64,000 nt of DNA, from assembly GCF_003856975.1 (NCBI RefSeq), contig NZ_CP033107.1, positions 1,736,001 through 1,800,000 on the forward strand, given 5' to 3'. This stretch comes from Plantibacter sp. PA-3-X8. Lineage in GTDB: Bacteria; Actinomycetota; Actinomycetes; Actinomycetales; Microbacteriaceae. This document shows, piece by piece, positions 6,605-15,187 of this stretch; position 1 is the stretch's first letter; the number at the start of each line of letters is the position of its first letter. The notes under the pieces were generated by a model. That model made no database searches. It saw only the letters and a program-made list of their open reading frames with translations, and was not told the origin of the DNA. A program made the translations under genes and the position numbers.

Positions 6605-8375
6605 TGGAGGGGGTGGCTGCGGCGATGGCGTCGGCGGCTCGGACGAGGGTGAGGTGCGAGAGCGCCTGCGGGGTGTTGCCGACCTGCCGCGCCTGCTGCA
6701 CGTCGTACTCCTCGGACAGCAGGCCCAGGTCGTTGCGGAAGGACAGCAGCCGGTCCATCAGCTCGCGGGCGTCGTCGAGTCGGCCCGAGGCCGCGTACTG
6801 CTGCACGAGCCAGAACGAGCACGCGAGGAACGGGTGCTCGTCGCCCGGCAGGCCGTCGACCCCGCTCGTCGTGCGGTAGCGCAGGAGCAGACCGTCCTGG
6901 AGGAGGTCCTCCTCGATCGCGGCCACCGTCGCGAGCATGCGCGGGTCGTCGGGCGCCACGTAGCCGATCTGCGCGAGGACGAGCAGCGACGCGTCGACCT
7001 CGGTCGTCCCGGCATGCTGGACGTAGCACCCGCGTGCGTGGTCGACGTTCTCGCGCTCGATCGTCTCGCGGAGGGTCTCGCGCAGGGCCTCCCAACGTTC
7101 GACGGGCCCGTCCATGCCGTGCTCGCGAACCGCTCGGACGCCGCGGTCGAGCGCCGCCCAGATCATGGCGCGCGAGTGGGTGAAGTGCTGCTCGTCGCCC
7201 CGCACCTCCCAGATGCCGCGGTCGGGGCGGTTCCAGTGCTCCTCGAGGACGCCGAGCAGCGCGCGCTGGAGGCTCCACGAGAAGTCGTCGTCCGCGAGAC
7301 CGACCGAGCGCGCCTCGTCGAGGGCGATCATCACAGACCCGAAGACGTCGCCCTGGTACTGCGTGTAGGCGCCGTTGCCGACGCGCACGGGGGCGGCACC
7401 GAGGTAGCCGGGGAGGCTGTCGAGCTCCTCCTCCACGAGGTGGCGTTCGCCGGCGAGGCCGTACATGATCTGCAGGTCGTTCGGGTCACCGGCTATCGCC
7501 CGGAGGAGCCACCTGCGCCAGTCGTGCGCCTCCTCGGTGAAGCCGTGCTGCATGAGGGCTTCGAGGGTCAGCGAGGCGTCGCGCAACCAGACGTAGCGGT
7601 AGTCCCAGTTCCGGACGCCCCCGAACGACTCCGGCAGGCTCGTGGTCGCGGCGGCGACGATGCCCCCGGTGTCCTCGTGGGTCAGGGCGCGAAGGACGAG
7701 CAGCGACCGCACGACCGCCTCCTCGTACTCGTCGGCGGGATCGCAGCGGGACGCCCAGTCGCGCCACCAGGCGATCGTGTGGTCGATGCGCGGGCCGACG
7801 TCGACCGGGTCCGGCACCTCGCGGTGCGAGGGGTACCAGGTGAGGGTGAGGTCGACGGTGTCGCCCGCGGAGACCTCGACGGTCGCCGAGTGGGCGTGAT
7901 CGGACGCCGTCAGGTGCACGCCGCGGACCACGACGGCGTCGGGGCCGGCGACGGCGACGATCCCGGAGCCGTCCGGGAGCTGCCGCACCCACGGGATCGC
8001 GTCGGCGTACCCGAAGCGGAGGCGAACCTCGACGTCGACCGCGACGGTGCCGCTGAGCCCCTCGATCCGGCGGACCACATCCGCCCGGCGGTCGCCGTGG
8101 GGCATGAGGTCGGTCACGCGCACCTGGCCGTCGGGGGTCGTCCAGACGGTCTCGAGGACGAAGGTGTCGTCGAGGTAGGCGCGGCTCGCCGTCGCCCGCG
8201 CGTCGGCGGGCCGGACCGTCCAGCAGCCGTGGTCCTCGGTGCCGAGCAGCGCACCGAACATCGACGGCGAGTCAAACCGGGGGAGGCACAGCCAGTCGAT
8301 GCTGCCCTCCGACGAGACGAGCGCGGCGGTGTGGCAATCACCGATGAGGGCGTAATCCTCGATGGGGCTGGGCAT
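6579..8375 (-). CDS. GH15 family glycoside hydrolase (trehalase/glucoamylase-like)
   Basis: The 598-residue protein begins with the N-terminal beta-sandwich segment IEDYALIGDCHTAALVSSEGSIDWLCLPRFDSPS found in bacterial GH15 enzymes. It continues into an (alpha/alpha)6 barrel with LPESFGGVRNWDYRYVWLRDAS, GIWEVRG and LLSEEYD, where the two catalytic glutamates are expected. Mycobacterial members are trehalases, others are glucoamylases or dextranases; substrate choice cannot be settled here. No signal peptide is visible, so it is cytosolic, which favours trehalose or glycogen-fragment turnover. CAGCAT stands 6 nt before the ATG, consistent with a leaderless start. The 3' end runs into the palindrome at 6538-6604. 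Confidence 0.88.
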   Translation of the reverse strand: MPSPIEDYALIGDCHTAALVSSEGSIDWLCLPRFDSPSMFGALLGTEDHGCWTVRPADARATASRAYLDDTFVLETVWTTPDGQVRVTDLMPHGDRRADVVRRIEGLSGTVAVDVEVRLRFGYADAIPWVRQLPDGSGIVAVAGPDAVVVRGVHLTASDHAHSATVEVSAGDTVDLTLTWYPSHREVPDPVDVGPRIDHTIAWWRDWASRCDPADEYEEAVVRSLLVLRALTHEDTGGIVAAATTSLPESFGGVRNWDYRYVWLRDASLTLEALMQHGFTEEAHDWRRWLLRAIAGDPNDLQIMYGLAGERHLVEEELDSLPGYLGAAPVRVGNGAYTQYQGDVFGSVMIALDEARSVGLADDDFSWSLQRALLGVLEEHWNRPDRGIWEVRGDEQHFTHSRAMIWAALDRGVRAVREHGMDGPVERWEALRETLRETIERENVDHARGCYVQHAGTTEVDASLLVLAQIGYVAPDDPRMLATVAAIEEDLLQDGLLLRYRTTSGVDGLPGDEHPFLACSFWLVQQYAASGRLDDARELMDRLLSFRNDLGLLSEEYDVQQARQVGNTPQALSHLTLVRAADAIAAATPSSPRTVTKR

Positions 8376-8446
8376 GCACCCATGCTGCCACGCCGCCGCG
8401 CGCCTGCCTGGGAGTGATGCTCCGTGACTTCTCAGGGTGGATCGGG

Positions 8447-8679
8447 TAACGTAGGTGAGTCGGCTCTAGACACCGCGTTTGTACCGCGGAGGGTTATGTC
8501 AGTCTGGTGGGCCGGTTTCGTCGGAGAGAACTCCGCGAACACACACATGATGTGGACGGCCCCGGCCAGTGATCGCCCGGGTATGAGCATGCCGCAGCGC
8601 AGCCGAGGTTTCGGATGGCGCTGTGTGAGTCATGCAGGTTGTTCATGCGAACGAGTTATAACCCGGAAAGCATTTCTCC
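8447..8679 (+). promoter_or_regulatory. Promoter and long 5' leader of the DEAD-box helicase
   Basis: The 304-base gap after the GH15 gene holds no convincing gene. TAACGT at 8447-8452 is a possible -10 box, which would give a leader of ~220 nt. The leader contains a small hairpin (CCGCG/CGCGG around 8470-8488) and several short upstream start codons. GGAAAG precedes the helicase ATG. Long leaders are typical of cold-shock and autoregulated RNA helicase genes. Confidence 0.4.
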
Positions 8680-11112
8680 ATGCCCAAGAACAACACCCCC
8701 GCCGGCAAACGCCCGGCCAAGAACTTCGACCCCAAGTCCAAGTACGGCGAGAACAAGCGGCCCTTCGGTTCGCGTCCCGGCGCGAAGTCCGGCAGCAAGA
8801 GCGAAGGCCACCGCGGCTACCGTCCCGACGCCGGTGGAGCGCCGCAGAAGTCTCGCTGGAACGCAGACGAGCGTGCCGAGCGCGCCGCCCGCTTCGAGTC
8901 GGAGGAGCGCGGCGACCGCGCACCCCGCGGCGACCGCAACGAGCGTCCTGCCTACAACCGTGGTGGCGACCGCAATGAGCGTCCCGCGTACAACCGTGGT
9001 GGCGACCGAAATGAGCGTCCCGCGTACAACCGTGGTGGCGACCGCAACGAGCGCCCCGCCTACAACCGTGGTGAGCGGACTGAGCGTCCTTCGTACGGCG
9101 ACCGCAATGGGCGCCCGTCGTACAACCGCGGCGAGCGGACCGAGCGTCCCTCCTACGGTGACCGGAACGAGCGTCCTGCGTACAACCGTGGTGAGCGGTC
9201 CGAGCGTCCGTCGTACGGTGACCGCAATGAGCGTCCTGCGTACAACCGCGGTGGCGACCGGAACGAGCGTCCTGCGTACAACCGTGGTGAGCGGTCCGAG
9301 CGTCCGTCGTACGGTGACCGCAATGAGCGCCCGTCGTACAACCGCGGCGAGCGGACCGAGCGTCCCTCCTACGGTGACCGGAACGAGCGTCCTGCCTACA
9401 ACCGTGGTGAGCGGTCCGAGCGTCCCTCGTACGGCGACCGGAACGACCGTCCCGCGTACAACCGTGGTGGCGACCGCAACGAGCGTCCGGCCTACAACCG
9501 GGGTGAGCGCACGGAGCGTCCCTCGTACGGTGACCGCACCGAGCGTGCCGCGTACAACCGCGGCGAGCGGACCGAGCGTCCCTCGTACGGTGACCGCACC
9601 GAGCGTCCCGCGTACAACCGTGGCGAGCGGACCGAGCGTCCCTCCTACGGTGACCGCCCGGCCCGTCAGGGTGACCCGCGTCAGGCGAACCGCACCGACC
9701 GCCCCGCGCGTTCCTACGACGACCGTCCGAAGCGTTCCTTCGAGGAGCGTCCGGCGCGTTCGTACGACGACCGCCCCAAGCGGTCCTTCGACGACCGCCC
9801 GAAGCGTTCCTTCGACGACCGCGGCGCGTCCGACGCCGGCCGCGGCAGCGACTACTACCCGAAGCGCGACGCCGGCTCCTACACGCCCCAGGACGACGTG
9901 GTGCTCGAGCGCCTCGAGGCCGACGCGATCCAGGCCGGCGACGTCGAGGGTGTGACGTTCGAGAGCCTCGGCCTCGGCGGCAACATCGTCCGTGCGCTCG
10001 CCGAGCTCGGCGCCGACAGCCCGTTCCCGATCCAGGCGGCGACCATCCCGGACGTCATCGCGGGCCGCGACGTACTCGGCCGTGGCCGCACCGGCTCCGG
10101 GAAGACCATCGCCTTCGGTGCCCCGCTCGTCGAGAAGCTCATGGAGAACGGTGGCGGCAAGAACCGCAAGCCGGGTCGCAAGCCCCGCGCCCTCATCCTC
10201 GCCCCGACGCGTGAGCTCGCCCTGCAGATCGACCGCACCGTGCAGCCCATCGCGCGCGCCGTCGGCCTCTTCACCACGCAGATCTACGGCGGTGTCCCGC
10301 AGGGTCGCCAGGTCGGCGCACTGCAGCGCGGCGTCGACATCATCGTCGGTACGCCCGGTCGCATCGAGGACCTCATCGAGCAGGGTCGCCTCGACCTCTC
10401 GCAGGTCACGGTGACCGTCCTCGACGAGGCCGACCACATGTGCGACCTCGGCTTCCTCGAGCCCGTGCAGCGCATCCTGCGTCGCACCGCGCCCGACGGC
10501 CAGAAGCTCCTCTTCTCCGCCACCCTCGACAAGGGTGTCGCAGCCCTCGTCAACGAGTTCCTCCCGAACCCGTCGGTGCACGAGGTCGCCGGTGAGGACC
10601 AGGCGTCCTCCACGATCGACCACCGCGTGCTGGTGGTGGAGCACAAGGGCAAGGACCGCCTCATCGAGGAGCTCGTCAACCGCACCGAGAAGACCCTCGT
10701 GTTCGCCCGCACCCGGGCGTACGCCGAGCGTCTCGCGGAGCAGCTCGGCATGGCGGGTATCCCCGCCGTCTCGCTCCACGGCGACCTCAACCAGGCGCGC
10801 CGCACGCGCAACCTGGAGAAGCTCACCTCGGGTCGGGTCAACGTGCTCGTCGCCACCGACGTCGCCGCCCGCGGCATCCACGTCGACGACATCACGCTCG
10901 TCGTGCAGGCCGACGCCCCGGACGAGTACAAGACGTACCTGCACCGTGCCGGCCGCACCGGCCGTGCCGGCAAGATCGGTCGCGTCGTCACGATCATCCC
11001 CAAGGCCCGTCGCCGCCGGATGACCGAACTGCTCGACCGCGCTGAGATCGAGGCCGCGTTCGACGACGCCGCCCCCGGCGACCAGCTCGTCGAGGACATC
11101 GCCACCGCGTAG
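8680..11112 (+). CDS. DEAD-box ATP-dependent RNA helicase with repetitive N-terminal arm
   Basis: The C-terminal ~390 residues are a complete DEAD-box core: Q motif (FESLGLGGNIVRALAELG...PIQ), Walker A GRTGSGKT (~469-476), PTRELALQ, GG, TPGR, DEAD (~582-585), SAT, ARTRAYAERL, ATDVAARGIHV and HRAGRTGRAG. It unwinds RNA duplexes in ribosome assembly or mRNA decay. The N-terminal ~400 residues are unusual: a basic lead of ~83 residues, then about a dozen alternating GDRNERPAYNRG and GERTERPSY units (residues 84-326), then DDRPKRSF-type repeats (~340-380). RhlE/DeaD proteins of actinobacteria often carry basic or RGG tails, but at the C-terminus or shorter. The arm should be disordered and RNA-binding, possibly driving condensates. 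Long frames on the opposite strand here are artefacts of the repeat. Confidence 0.95.
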   Translation: MPKNNTPAGKRPAKNFDPKSKYGENKRPFGSRPGAKSGSKSEGHRGYRPDAGGAPQKSRWNADERAERAARFESEERGDRAPRGDRNERPAYNRGGDRNERPAYNRGGDRNERPAYNRGGDRNERPAYNRGERTERPSYGDRNGRPSYNRGERTERPSYGDRNERPAYNRGERSERPSYGDRNERPAYNRGGDRNERPAYNRGERSERPSYGDRNERPSYNRGERTERPSYGDRNERPAYNRGERSERPSYGDRNDRPAYNRGGDRNERPAYNRGERTERPSYGDRTERAAYNRGERTERPSYGDRTERPAYNRGERTERPSYGDRPARQGDPRQANRTDRPARSYDDRPKRSFEERPARSYDDRPKRSFDDRPKRSFDDRGASDAGRGSDYYPKRDAGSYTPQDDVVLERLEADAIQAGDVEGVTFESLGLGGNIVRALAELGADSPFPIQAATIPDVIAGRDVLGRGRTGSGKTIAFGAPLVEKLMENGGGKNRKPGRKPRALILAPTRELALQIDRTVQPIARAVGLFTTQIYGGVPQGRQVGALQRGVDIIVGTPGRIEDLIEQGRLDLSQVTVTVLDEADHMCDLGFLEPVQRILRRTAPDGQKLLFSATLDKGVAALVNEFLPNPSVHEVAGEDQASSTIDHRVLVVEHKGKDRLIEELVNRTEKTLVFARTRAYAERLAEQLGMAGIPAVSLHGDLNQARRTRNLEKLTSGRVNVLVATDVAARGIHVDDITLVVQADAPDEYKTYLHRAGRTGRAGKIGRVVTIIPKARRRRMTELLDRAEIEAAFDDAAPGDQLVEDIATA
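8929..9657 (+). repeat. Degenerate tandem repeat (about 30/60-bp units) encoding the helicase arm
   Basis: Alternating 10-residue units GDRNERPAYN-RG and GERTERPSY-GDR recur across 243 codons. Units differ mainly at third codon positions (gcg/gcc, cgt/cgc), showing selection on protein sequence after duplication. A related short repeat (DDRPKRSF) follows at about 9700-9819. Unit number is likely to vary between strains through slippage. Confidence 0.9.
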
Positions 11113-11127
11113 TCCGCACCGCATCAG

Positions 11128-11161
11128 GAACGCCCGCCGAGCTCACGCTCGGCGGGCGTTC
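11128..11161. terminator. Rho-independent terminator after the helicase gene
   Basis: A perfect 15-bp stem (11128-11142 with 11147-11161, inner arms CGCCCGCCGAGC / GCTCGGCGGGCG) with a TCAC loop separates the helicase and the convergent carboxylesterase. Its symmetrical GAA/TTC ends would serve both strands. Confidence 0.85.
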
Positions 11162-11168
11162 TCGCGTG

Positions 11169-12686
11169 TCAGGGGGTGAGGGCCGCGCGTTCGTCGTCGC
11201 GCGGCGCGAGGACGACGGCGTCGTCGACCCCGTCGAAGGTCCGGACCGGACGGGTGGCGTCCCAACGCTGCCAGCCCGGGTCGCCCGCCTTCGCGAACGC
11301 GACCCAGGCGTCGTGCATCGCGGTCGCGAGCGACTGCGGCGCCGAGGGGCCCGCCATCCGGACGGCCTCCGGCGAGTCGAGGTGGTCGAACACGAAGCCG
11401 ATCTCCATCGCGTGGGCGGCTCCGAGGGCACCGGGCCCGTCCTCGCCGACGGGGCTCCGCCAAGCGAACTCGTACACCCACGTGTCCGCACCCGCGGCTG
11501 CACGCGCGTCGGCGACCCGGTTGAGTGGCACGCGCAACAGGACGTCCGTCGCCATCGCACCGAGGATCTCCCCGGTCGAGGCCTTCGGACGGTTCCGTCG
11601 GAAGGTGCGGACCGTCGCCGCGGGGATCCCGAGCTTGAGGCGTGCCGCGAGCAGATGGACGCGTTTGATCGTCGGGAGGAGTCCCGTCGGAACGAACCAC
11701 AGTCGGTACTCCTCCGTCGTGCTGCCGATGAGGACGGGGATGCCGGCCGCCCGTCCGGCGAGCAACGCATCGAACGGACTGTCCGGTACGAGTGGTGCGG
11801 CTGTCGCGACCGCGAAGCCGGCGCCGCCGTTCAGCGGGTTGCCGCCCGCCATGGCCCGCTCCTGCGCGGCCACGAGCCCCTCCGGTGGAACACGTCGGAA
11901 GCCTGCTCGGGTGGTGGCGACCCCCAGATCCTTCGCCATGAGCTTCGAGATGCGGCCCGCCCGCTCGCGCGTCTGCGCCTCCAGCGGCCCGCTCTGGATG
12001 ATCGCCCGGCGCATCACGGCTGGAGCGTCCGGGTGGGTGAGGAGCGTCGCCACCGAGGCGCCGCCCGCGGACTCGCCGAACACGGTGACGTTGTCGGGGT
12101 CGCCGCCGAACCGGGCGATCTCGTCCTGGACCCAGGTCAGGGCCGCCAGTTGGTCGGCGATGCCGAGGTTCAGCGGGACGTCGTCGAGCACCGAGAACCC
12201 CTCGGACCCGAGACGGTAGTTGACGGAGACGAGGACGACGCCGTCGCGAGCGAATGCGGTGCCGTCGTAGGCGTCGAGCGCGTTGGAGCCGTGGACGAAC
12301 GAGCCTCCGTGGATCCAGACCATCACCGGGCGCAGGGCGGTCGACGGCTCAGTCGGTGTCCACACGTTGACGTTGAGGATCTCGTTCCCCGGCACGGTCA
12401 CCGTGGAGAGGAGGTCGCCGACCGCGCCGGCATACGGGGCCTGCGGTGCGGTGGCGCCGGGCCGGGTCGCGTCGCGCGGCTCGTCCCAGGGCTCGACCGG
12501 CTGGGGGAGGCGGAACCGGTCGTCGCCGAACGGCGCCGCCGCATACGGGATGCCGAGGAAGCTGGAGACACCGCCCGCACTGCGTCCGGTGACCGGGCCG
12601 CTGCCGGTGTCGACGGTGATCGGCGTGGGCTGGTCGTCCGACCGGGTGTCGTCGTCGGCCGGTTCCAGCCCAGGGTCGATGCTCAT
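11169..12686 (-). CDS. Type B carboxylesterase / para-nitrobenzyl esterase
   Basis: The 505-residue alpha/beta hydrolase has every landmark of the type B family: FLGIPYA near residue 43, an oxyanion HGGSF (126-130), VNYRLGSEGF, GDPDNVTVFGESAGG with nucleophile Ser206, an acidic residue in STTEEYR, and a histidine in LGAAHAMEIGFVF. It hydrolyses carboxylic esters; no signal peptide is seen, so it acts in the cytosol. The start ATG at 12686 is chosen because upstream in-frame sequence is not conserved and overlaps the promoter of the divergent ypeA. It is convergent with the helicase gene across a shared terminator. Confidence 0.9.
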   Translation of the reverse strand: MSIDPGLEPADDDTRSDDQPTPITVDTGSGPVTGRSAGGVSSFLGIPYAAAPFGDDRFRLPQPVEPWDEPRDATRPGATAPQAPYAGAVGDLLSTVTVPGNEILNVNVWTPTEPSTALRPVMVWIHGGSFVHGSNALDAYDGTAFARDGVVLVSVNYRLGSEGFSVLDDVPLNLGIADQLAALTWVQDEIARFGGDPDNVTVFGESAGGASVATLLTHPDAPAVMRRAIIQSGPLEAQTRERAGRISKLMAKDLGVATTRAGFRRVPPEGLVAAQERAMAGGNPLNGGAGFAVATAAPLVPDSPFDALLAGRAAGIPVLIGSTTEEYRLWFVPTGLLPTIKRVHLLAARLKLGIPAATVRTFRRNRPKASTGEILGAMATDVLLRVPLNRVADARAAAGADTWVYEFAWRSPVGEDGPGALGAAHAMEIGFVFDHLDSPEAVRMAGPSAPQSLATAMHDAWVAFAKAGDPGWQRWDATRPVRTFDGVDDAVVLAPRDDERAALTP

Positions 12687-12785
12687 ACGCGTCCGTTCGT
12701 CAATGCTCGGGTGACCAACTGTATCGACGGCGGTCGTACGCGCGCCTGTGCATCGGACGGGAGACGGGTGCGGAAGACTGGAACG

Positions 12786-13208
12786 ATGCAGATCCGTCCG
12801 TTCACCCCAGCCGACACCGACGCCGTCATCGCCCTCTGGCACACCGTGGGGCTCACACGACCGTGGAACGACCCGGCGAAGGACATCGAGCGCAAGTCGA
12901 CGACGCAGCCCGAGCTGTTCCTCGTCGCGGTGGATGCCGATGGCGCCCTCATCGGCACGGCGATGGTGGGGTACGACGGCCACCGCGGATGGGTGCACTA
13001 CCTGGCCGTGTCACCGGCGCAGCAGGGTGGTGGACTCGGTCGGGGGCTCATGGCCGAGGCCGAGCGCCTGCTCATCGGACTCGGGTGCCCGAAGATCAAC
13101 CTCATGGTCCGGACGGGCAACGACCGCGTGATCGGGTTCTACGAGGCGCTCGGGTACGGCACCGACGAGGTCGCGCTGCTCAGCAAGCGGCTCATCCCCG
13201 ACGCCTGA
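12786..13208 (+). CDS. ypeA: GNAT N-acetyltransferase, YpeA-type
   Basis: The 140-residue product follows the E. coli YpeA pattern closely: IRPF at the start, LTRPWNDPAKDIERK, FLVA, GTAMVGYDGHRGWVHYLAV, an acetyl-CoA loop QQGGGLGRGLM, then GCPKINLMVR, FYEALGY and KRLI at the end. YpeA is an acetyltransferase of undefined substrate (a minor protein lysine acetyltransferase in E. coli). The ATG at 12786 begins at the conserved N-terminus, although the frame is open far upstream. Its stop is only 9 bases from the stop of the convergent radical SAM gene. Confidence 0.9.
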   Translation: MQIRPFTPADTDAVIALWHTVGLTRPWNDPAKDIERKSTTQPELFLVAVDADGALIGTAMVGYDGHRGWVHYLAVSPAQQGGGLGRGLMAEAERLLIGLGCPKINLMVRTGNDRVIGFYEALGYGTDEVALLSKRLIPDA

Positions 13209-13217
13209 GGCTCCGGG

Positions 13218-14309
13218 TCAGAAGAGGGTCGGCTGGACCTGCAGGCCGGTCGTGACGAACTCCGGCGCCCGCTTGCGCAGCTCGGCCCGCTCGCCGTACC
13301 CGTCGCGCAACATGCCGAGCGCCGACGAGCGGACACCCCCGGTGGCCGGGTCCTCGGTGCCGCGCTCGAGCCCGTGGTCGCGGATCATCGGGCGGATGCG
13401 CGCTGCCAGCCACTTCCGGTACTCCTTCGGGGCGTAGGCGCCGTCGGCGTACATCGAGGTGTACCGGTCGACGAGCTCGGGGTGCTCCCGCGACAGCCAC
13501 TGCATGAACCAGGGCTTGACGCCGGCCTTCAGGTACAGGGTCGAGAAGAGGACGGTGCTCGTGCCGGCCTCGCGGATGCGCGACAGGGCGAGGTCGAGGT
13601 GGTCGACGGTGTCGGTCAGGTAGGGGAGGATCGGCATCATGAAGACCCCGACGTCGAAGCCGAGGTCGGCAGCGGCGCGGACGGTCGCGAGTCTGGCCGC
13701 CGCCGTCGGGGTGCCGGGCTCGATCGACTGCTGCAGCTCGTCGTCGTAGATGGCGATCGACATGGCGAGGTCGACCGGCACGCGCTCAGCGACCTCGGCC
13801 AGGAGGGGCAGGTCGCGCCGGAGCAGCGTGCCCTTCGTCAGGATCGAGAACGGGGTTCCCGAGTCGGCGAGGGCCTTGATGATCCCCGGCATGAGGCGGT
13901 ACTTGCCCTCGGCGCGCTGGTACGGGTCGGTGTTCGTGCCGAGTGCCACCGGGTGCCTGCCCCAGCTCGCCTTCGCGAGCTCCTTCTCGAGGACCTCGGC
14001 GACGTTCACCTTGACGATGAGCTGCGAGTCGAAGTCCTTCCCGGCATCGAGGTCCAGGTACGAATGCGTCGGTCGGGCGAAGCAGTACACGCAGGCATGG
14101 GAGCAGCCCCGATAGGGGTTGATGGTCCACCCGAACGGCATCACGGACTGGCCGGGCACGCGGTTGAGTGCGGACTTCGCGAGCACCTCGTGGAAGGTGA
14201 TCCCGGCGAACTCGGGCGTCTGGACGCTGCGCACGAGGTTGTTCAGCTTCGCGAGGCCCGGCAGCGCCGACGTCGTCTCAACCCCGAGTTCCTGTCCGCT
14301 CCACCGCAT
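13218..14309 (-). CDS. Rv2578c family radical SAM protein (SOS-controlled)
   Basis: The 363-residue protein has a radical SAM cluster motif C69-x3-C73-x2-C76 (CSHACVYC) after INPYRG. It continues with GTNTDPYQRAEGKY, the sequence style of the Rv2578c/SplB-like branch related to spore photoproduct lyase. The exact reaction is unknown; the relationship suggests nucleic-acid chemistry. The start at 14309 has GGAGG 5 nt upstream and TCTAAT as a possible -10. A perfect LexA-type core GAAC-N4-GTTC (14320-14331) overlaps that promoter. The frame is open upstream but unrelated there. SOS control is inferred from the operator. Confidence 0.88.
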   Translation of the reverse strand: MRWSGQELGVETTSALPGLAKLNNLVRSVQTPEFAGITFHEVLAKSALNRVPGQSVMPFGWTINPYRGCSHACVYCFARPTHSYLDLDAGKDFDSQLIVKVNVAEVLEKELAKASWGRHPVALGTNTDPYQRAEGKYRLMPGIIKALADSGTPFSILTKGTLLRRDLPLLAEVAERVPVDLAMSIAIYDDELQQSIEPGTPTAAARLATVRAAADLGFDVGVFMMPILPYLTDTVDHLDLALSRIREAGTSTVLFSTLYLKAGVKPWFMQWLSREHPELVDRYTSMYADGAYAPKEYRKWLAARIRPMIRDHGLERGTEDPATGGVRSSALGMLRDGYGERAELRKRAPEFVTTGLQVQPTLF

Positions 14310-14319
14310 GCCTCCATTA

Positions 14320-14331
14320 GAACATACGTTC
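14320..14331. promoter_or_regulatory. LexA (SOS) box
   Basis: GAAC-ATAC-GTTC, in the extended context TAGAACATACGTTCGA, matches the Gram-positive/actinobacterial SOS box with both half-sites intact and one mismatch in the flanks. It sits 11 bp upstream of the radical SAM start and overlaps its -10 region, the position expected for repression. Confidence 0.75.
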
Positions 14332-14356
14332 GAGTCCTCCGGGTGACTCCGGACGA

Positions 14357-15187
14357 TCAGTTCCGGATGACGGGGCCCGGACCGGCGGCGAGACTCCACC
14401 ACACGAGGGCGGCGCTCACGAGCCAGAAGGCGACCATGAAGCACCAGTCGCGGGTGCGGAAGGGGATGCGGGTCCGCTCCGTCCGCTGCGGATGGGCGCC
14501 GAACGCGCGGGAGTCCATGGCGAGCGCGACCCGCTCCGCGTGACGGATGGCACCGGCCAGCAGCGGCACGACGGTGCCGGCGGCGCGGCGGACGGCGGCG
14601 ATCGGTCCGCGACCCTCGGCCATGCCGCGGACCCGGTGGGCGGAACGGATGACCTCCAGCTCGTGCCCGAACCGCGGCACGAACCGGTAGGCGGCGAGCG
14701 CCGTGTACCCGATCCGATACGGGACGCGCAGCTGCTGGATCATCGCGCGGACGAACTCCGGGCCGGTCGAGGTGAGGCCGCCGATGCAGGCGAGGACGAG
14801 GAGGGCCGCGAGCCGCAGTGCCGTCGCGAGGCCGACGAGCAGCGCCCCGAGGAAGAACCGGTAGTCGCCGACCTGGAACAGCAGGACGGACTGGTCGACG
14901 CGGCTCGGGTCGGTCCACAGGCCGAAGCTGAACGACATGATCGCGACGATGAGCGGCAGTGCCACGAAGAGCAGGAGGGCGACCGTCCGCGTGAGACTGG
15001 CCCCGACGAGGATGACCACGACCGCGAGGGCGATGAACAGCGTCGGCGTGACCGGGTCCCTCGTGAACGCGAGCAGGATCATCGCCGGGAGCGGAGCACC
15101 GAGCTTCGCGAGCGGGTTCAACCGGTACAGGAATCGACCGGCCGGTGCCGTGCTCGACGCGTACGGGTCGATCGTCGTGGCGCTCAT
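14357..15187 (-). CDS. ecfT: ECF transporter transmembrane component EcfT
   Basis: The 276-residue integral membrane protein has about five or six helices. Its cytoplasmic coupling helices carry the two EcfT signatures, RSAHRVRGMA and MDSRAFG, that contact the ATPases. It is the energy-coupling scaffold of an energy-coupling-factor importer. It overlaps the upstream ATPase gene by 4 bases (ATGA), so translation is coupled. The three-gene order S-A-T on the minus strand forms a complete transporter with genes 15184-16935 and 16936-17517. Confidence 0.9.
   Translation of the reverse strand: MSATTIDPYASSTAPAGRFLYRLNPLAKLGAPLPAMILLAFTRDPVTPTLFIALAVVVILVGASLTRTVALLLFVALPLIVAIMSFSFGLWTDPSRVDQSVLLFQVGDYRFFLGALLVGLATALRLAALLVLACIGGLTSTGPEFVRAMIQQLRVPYRIGYTALAAYRFVPRFGHELEVIRSAHRVRGMAEGRGPIAAVRRAAGTVVPLLAGAIRHAERVALAMDSRAFGAHPQRTERTRIPFRTRDWCFMVAFWLVSAALVWWSLAAGPGPVIRN

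Noticed and set aside
8656..11124. 822-residue open frame on the minus strand opposite the helicase
   Set aside because: It mirrors the tandem repeat arm and biased codons; the plus-strand protein has all DEAD-box motifs, and the antisense product is low-complexity Val/Thr/Arg without known domains.
14310..14918. N-terminal extension of the radical SAM frame
   Set aside because: The upstream part is antisense to ecfT and contains the LexA box and promoter; conserved sequence begins at 14309.
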